DNA of 64,000 nt from Nocardioides allogilvus (GTDB taxonomy: Bacteria > Actinomycetota > Actinomycetes > Propionibacteriales > Nocardioidaceae), in NCBI RefSeq assembly GCF_003047285.1, contig NZ_PZYX01000011.1, positions 1 through 64,000 on the forward strand, written 5' to 3'. The notes under the pieces are model-generated. The model saw only the letters and a program-made list of their open reading frames with translations. It ran no database searches and had not been told where the DNA came from. Shown here one piece after another: positions 62,774 through 64,000 of this stretch. Numbering within the stretch: position 1 is the stretch's first letter; each line of letters opens with the position of its first letter. The position numbers were made by a program, and so were the translations under genes.

Positions 62774-64000
<1,227 letters not shown>

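Overview
The window comes from the chromosome of a high-GC actinobacterium. The best guess is Nocardioides or another member of the Nocardioidaceae. The evidence is the GC-rich coding with frequent GTG and TTG starts, the actinobacterial gene orders (infC-rpmI-rplT-trmH-sensor kinase-pheST-arg; gmk-rpoZ-coaBC-metK-priA-def-fmt-rsmB-rpe-rib-his; pyrRBC/carAB-pyrD-pyrF-mihF), the actinobacterial integration host factor, a helicase-dead PriA, and many leaderless promoters with a TANNNT box 6-8 nt before ATG/GTG. Almost every gene is a chromosomal housekeeping gene. No transposase, phage, CRISPR array or tRNA was seen.

Layout, left to right. 1-334: promoter and processing leader of an rRNA operon that runs leftward out of the window. 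335-9981 (minus): arginine operon argC-ACT-argJ-argB-argD-argF-argR-argG-argH plus an alkyladenine glycosylase gene, joined by 1-17 nt overlaps. 10033-11649 (plus): two tandem mycothiol-dependent maleylpyruvate-isomerase-family genes, ended by a 71-bp nested inverted repeat. 11725-15304 (minus): pheST. 15495-19536: a response regulator, a histidine kinase fused in frame to a DUF4173-type membrane domain, and a LysE/RhtB exporter. 19539-23879 (minus): PAS kinase, DUF4031 protein, TrmH methyltransferase, rplT, rpmI, infC (AUC start, long leader that looks like a transcription attenuator) and an SseB-like gene. 23904-29264: mixed small metabolic genes. 29316-35103 (minus): his and rib genes under an FMN riboswitch. 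35285-42666: rpe, rsmB and accessory insertions (LigD-type polymerase, secreted proteins, OFA transporter). 42733-50361 (minus): fmt, def, priA, metK, coaBC, rpoZ, gmk, mihF. 50465-58808 (minus): pyrimidine genes carA-carB-pyrD-pyrK-pyrDB-like-pyrF plus a lipoprotein gene. 59009-61459: a DUF3060 protein, a YcaQ-like protein and a PPOX flavoprotein. 61508-64000 (minus): pyrR(partial)-pyrB-pyrC.

How the parts fit. The window holds a near-complete arginine route from acetylglutamate (argB, C, D, J, F, G, H and the repressor argR), and carAB supplies carbamoyl phosphate to both arginine and UMP synthesis. Pyrimidine synthesis is complete except for pyrE. Riboflavin synthesis is complete from GTP apart from the phosphatase. 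Translation is served by pheST, infC, rplT, rpmI, fmt, def and rsmB.

Points that most deserve a second look: (1) the infC leader, with four alternating complementary segments and a terminator; (2) a DHODH class 1B-like protein that has lost the catalytic Cys motif and other active-site residues, yet is translationally coupled to an intact PyrK beside a normal class 2 PyrD; (3) the kinase-DUF4173 fusion, which keeps an internal ribosome binding site; (4) a CASTOR-like ACT protein inside the arginine operon; (5) a palindromic repeat that appears to be inserted in frame in a tRNA/rRNA methyltransferase gene.
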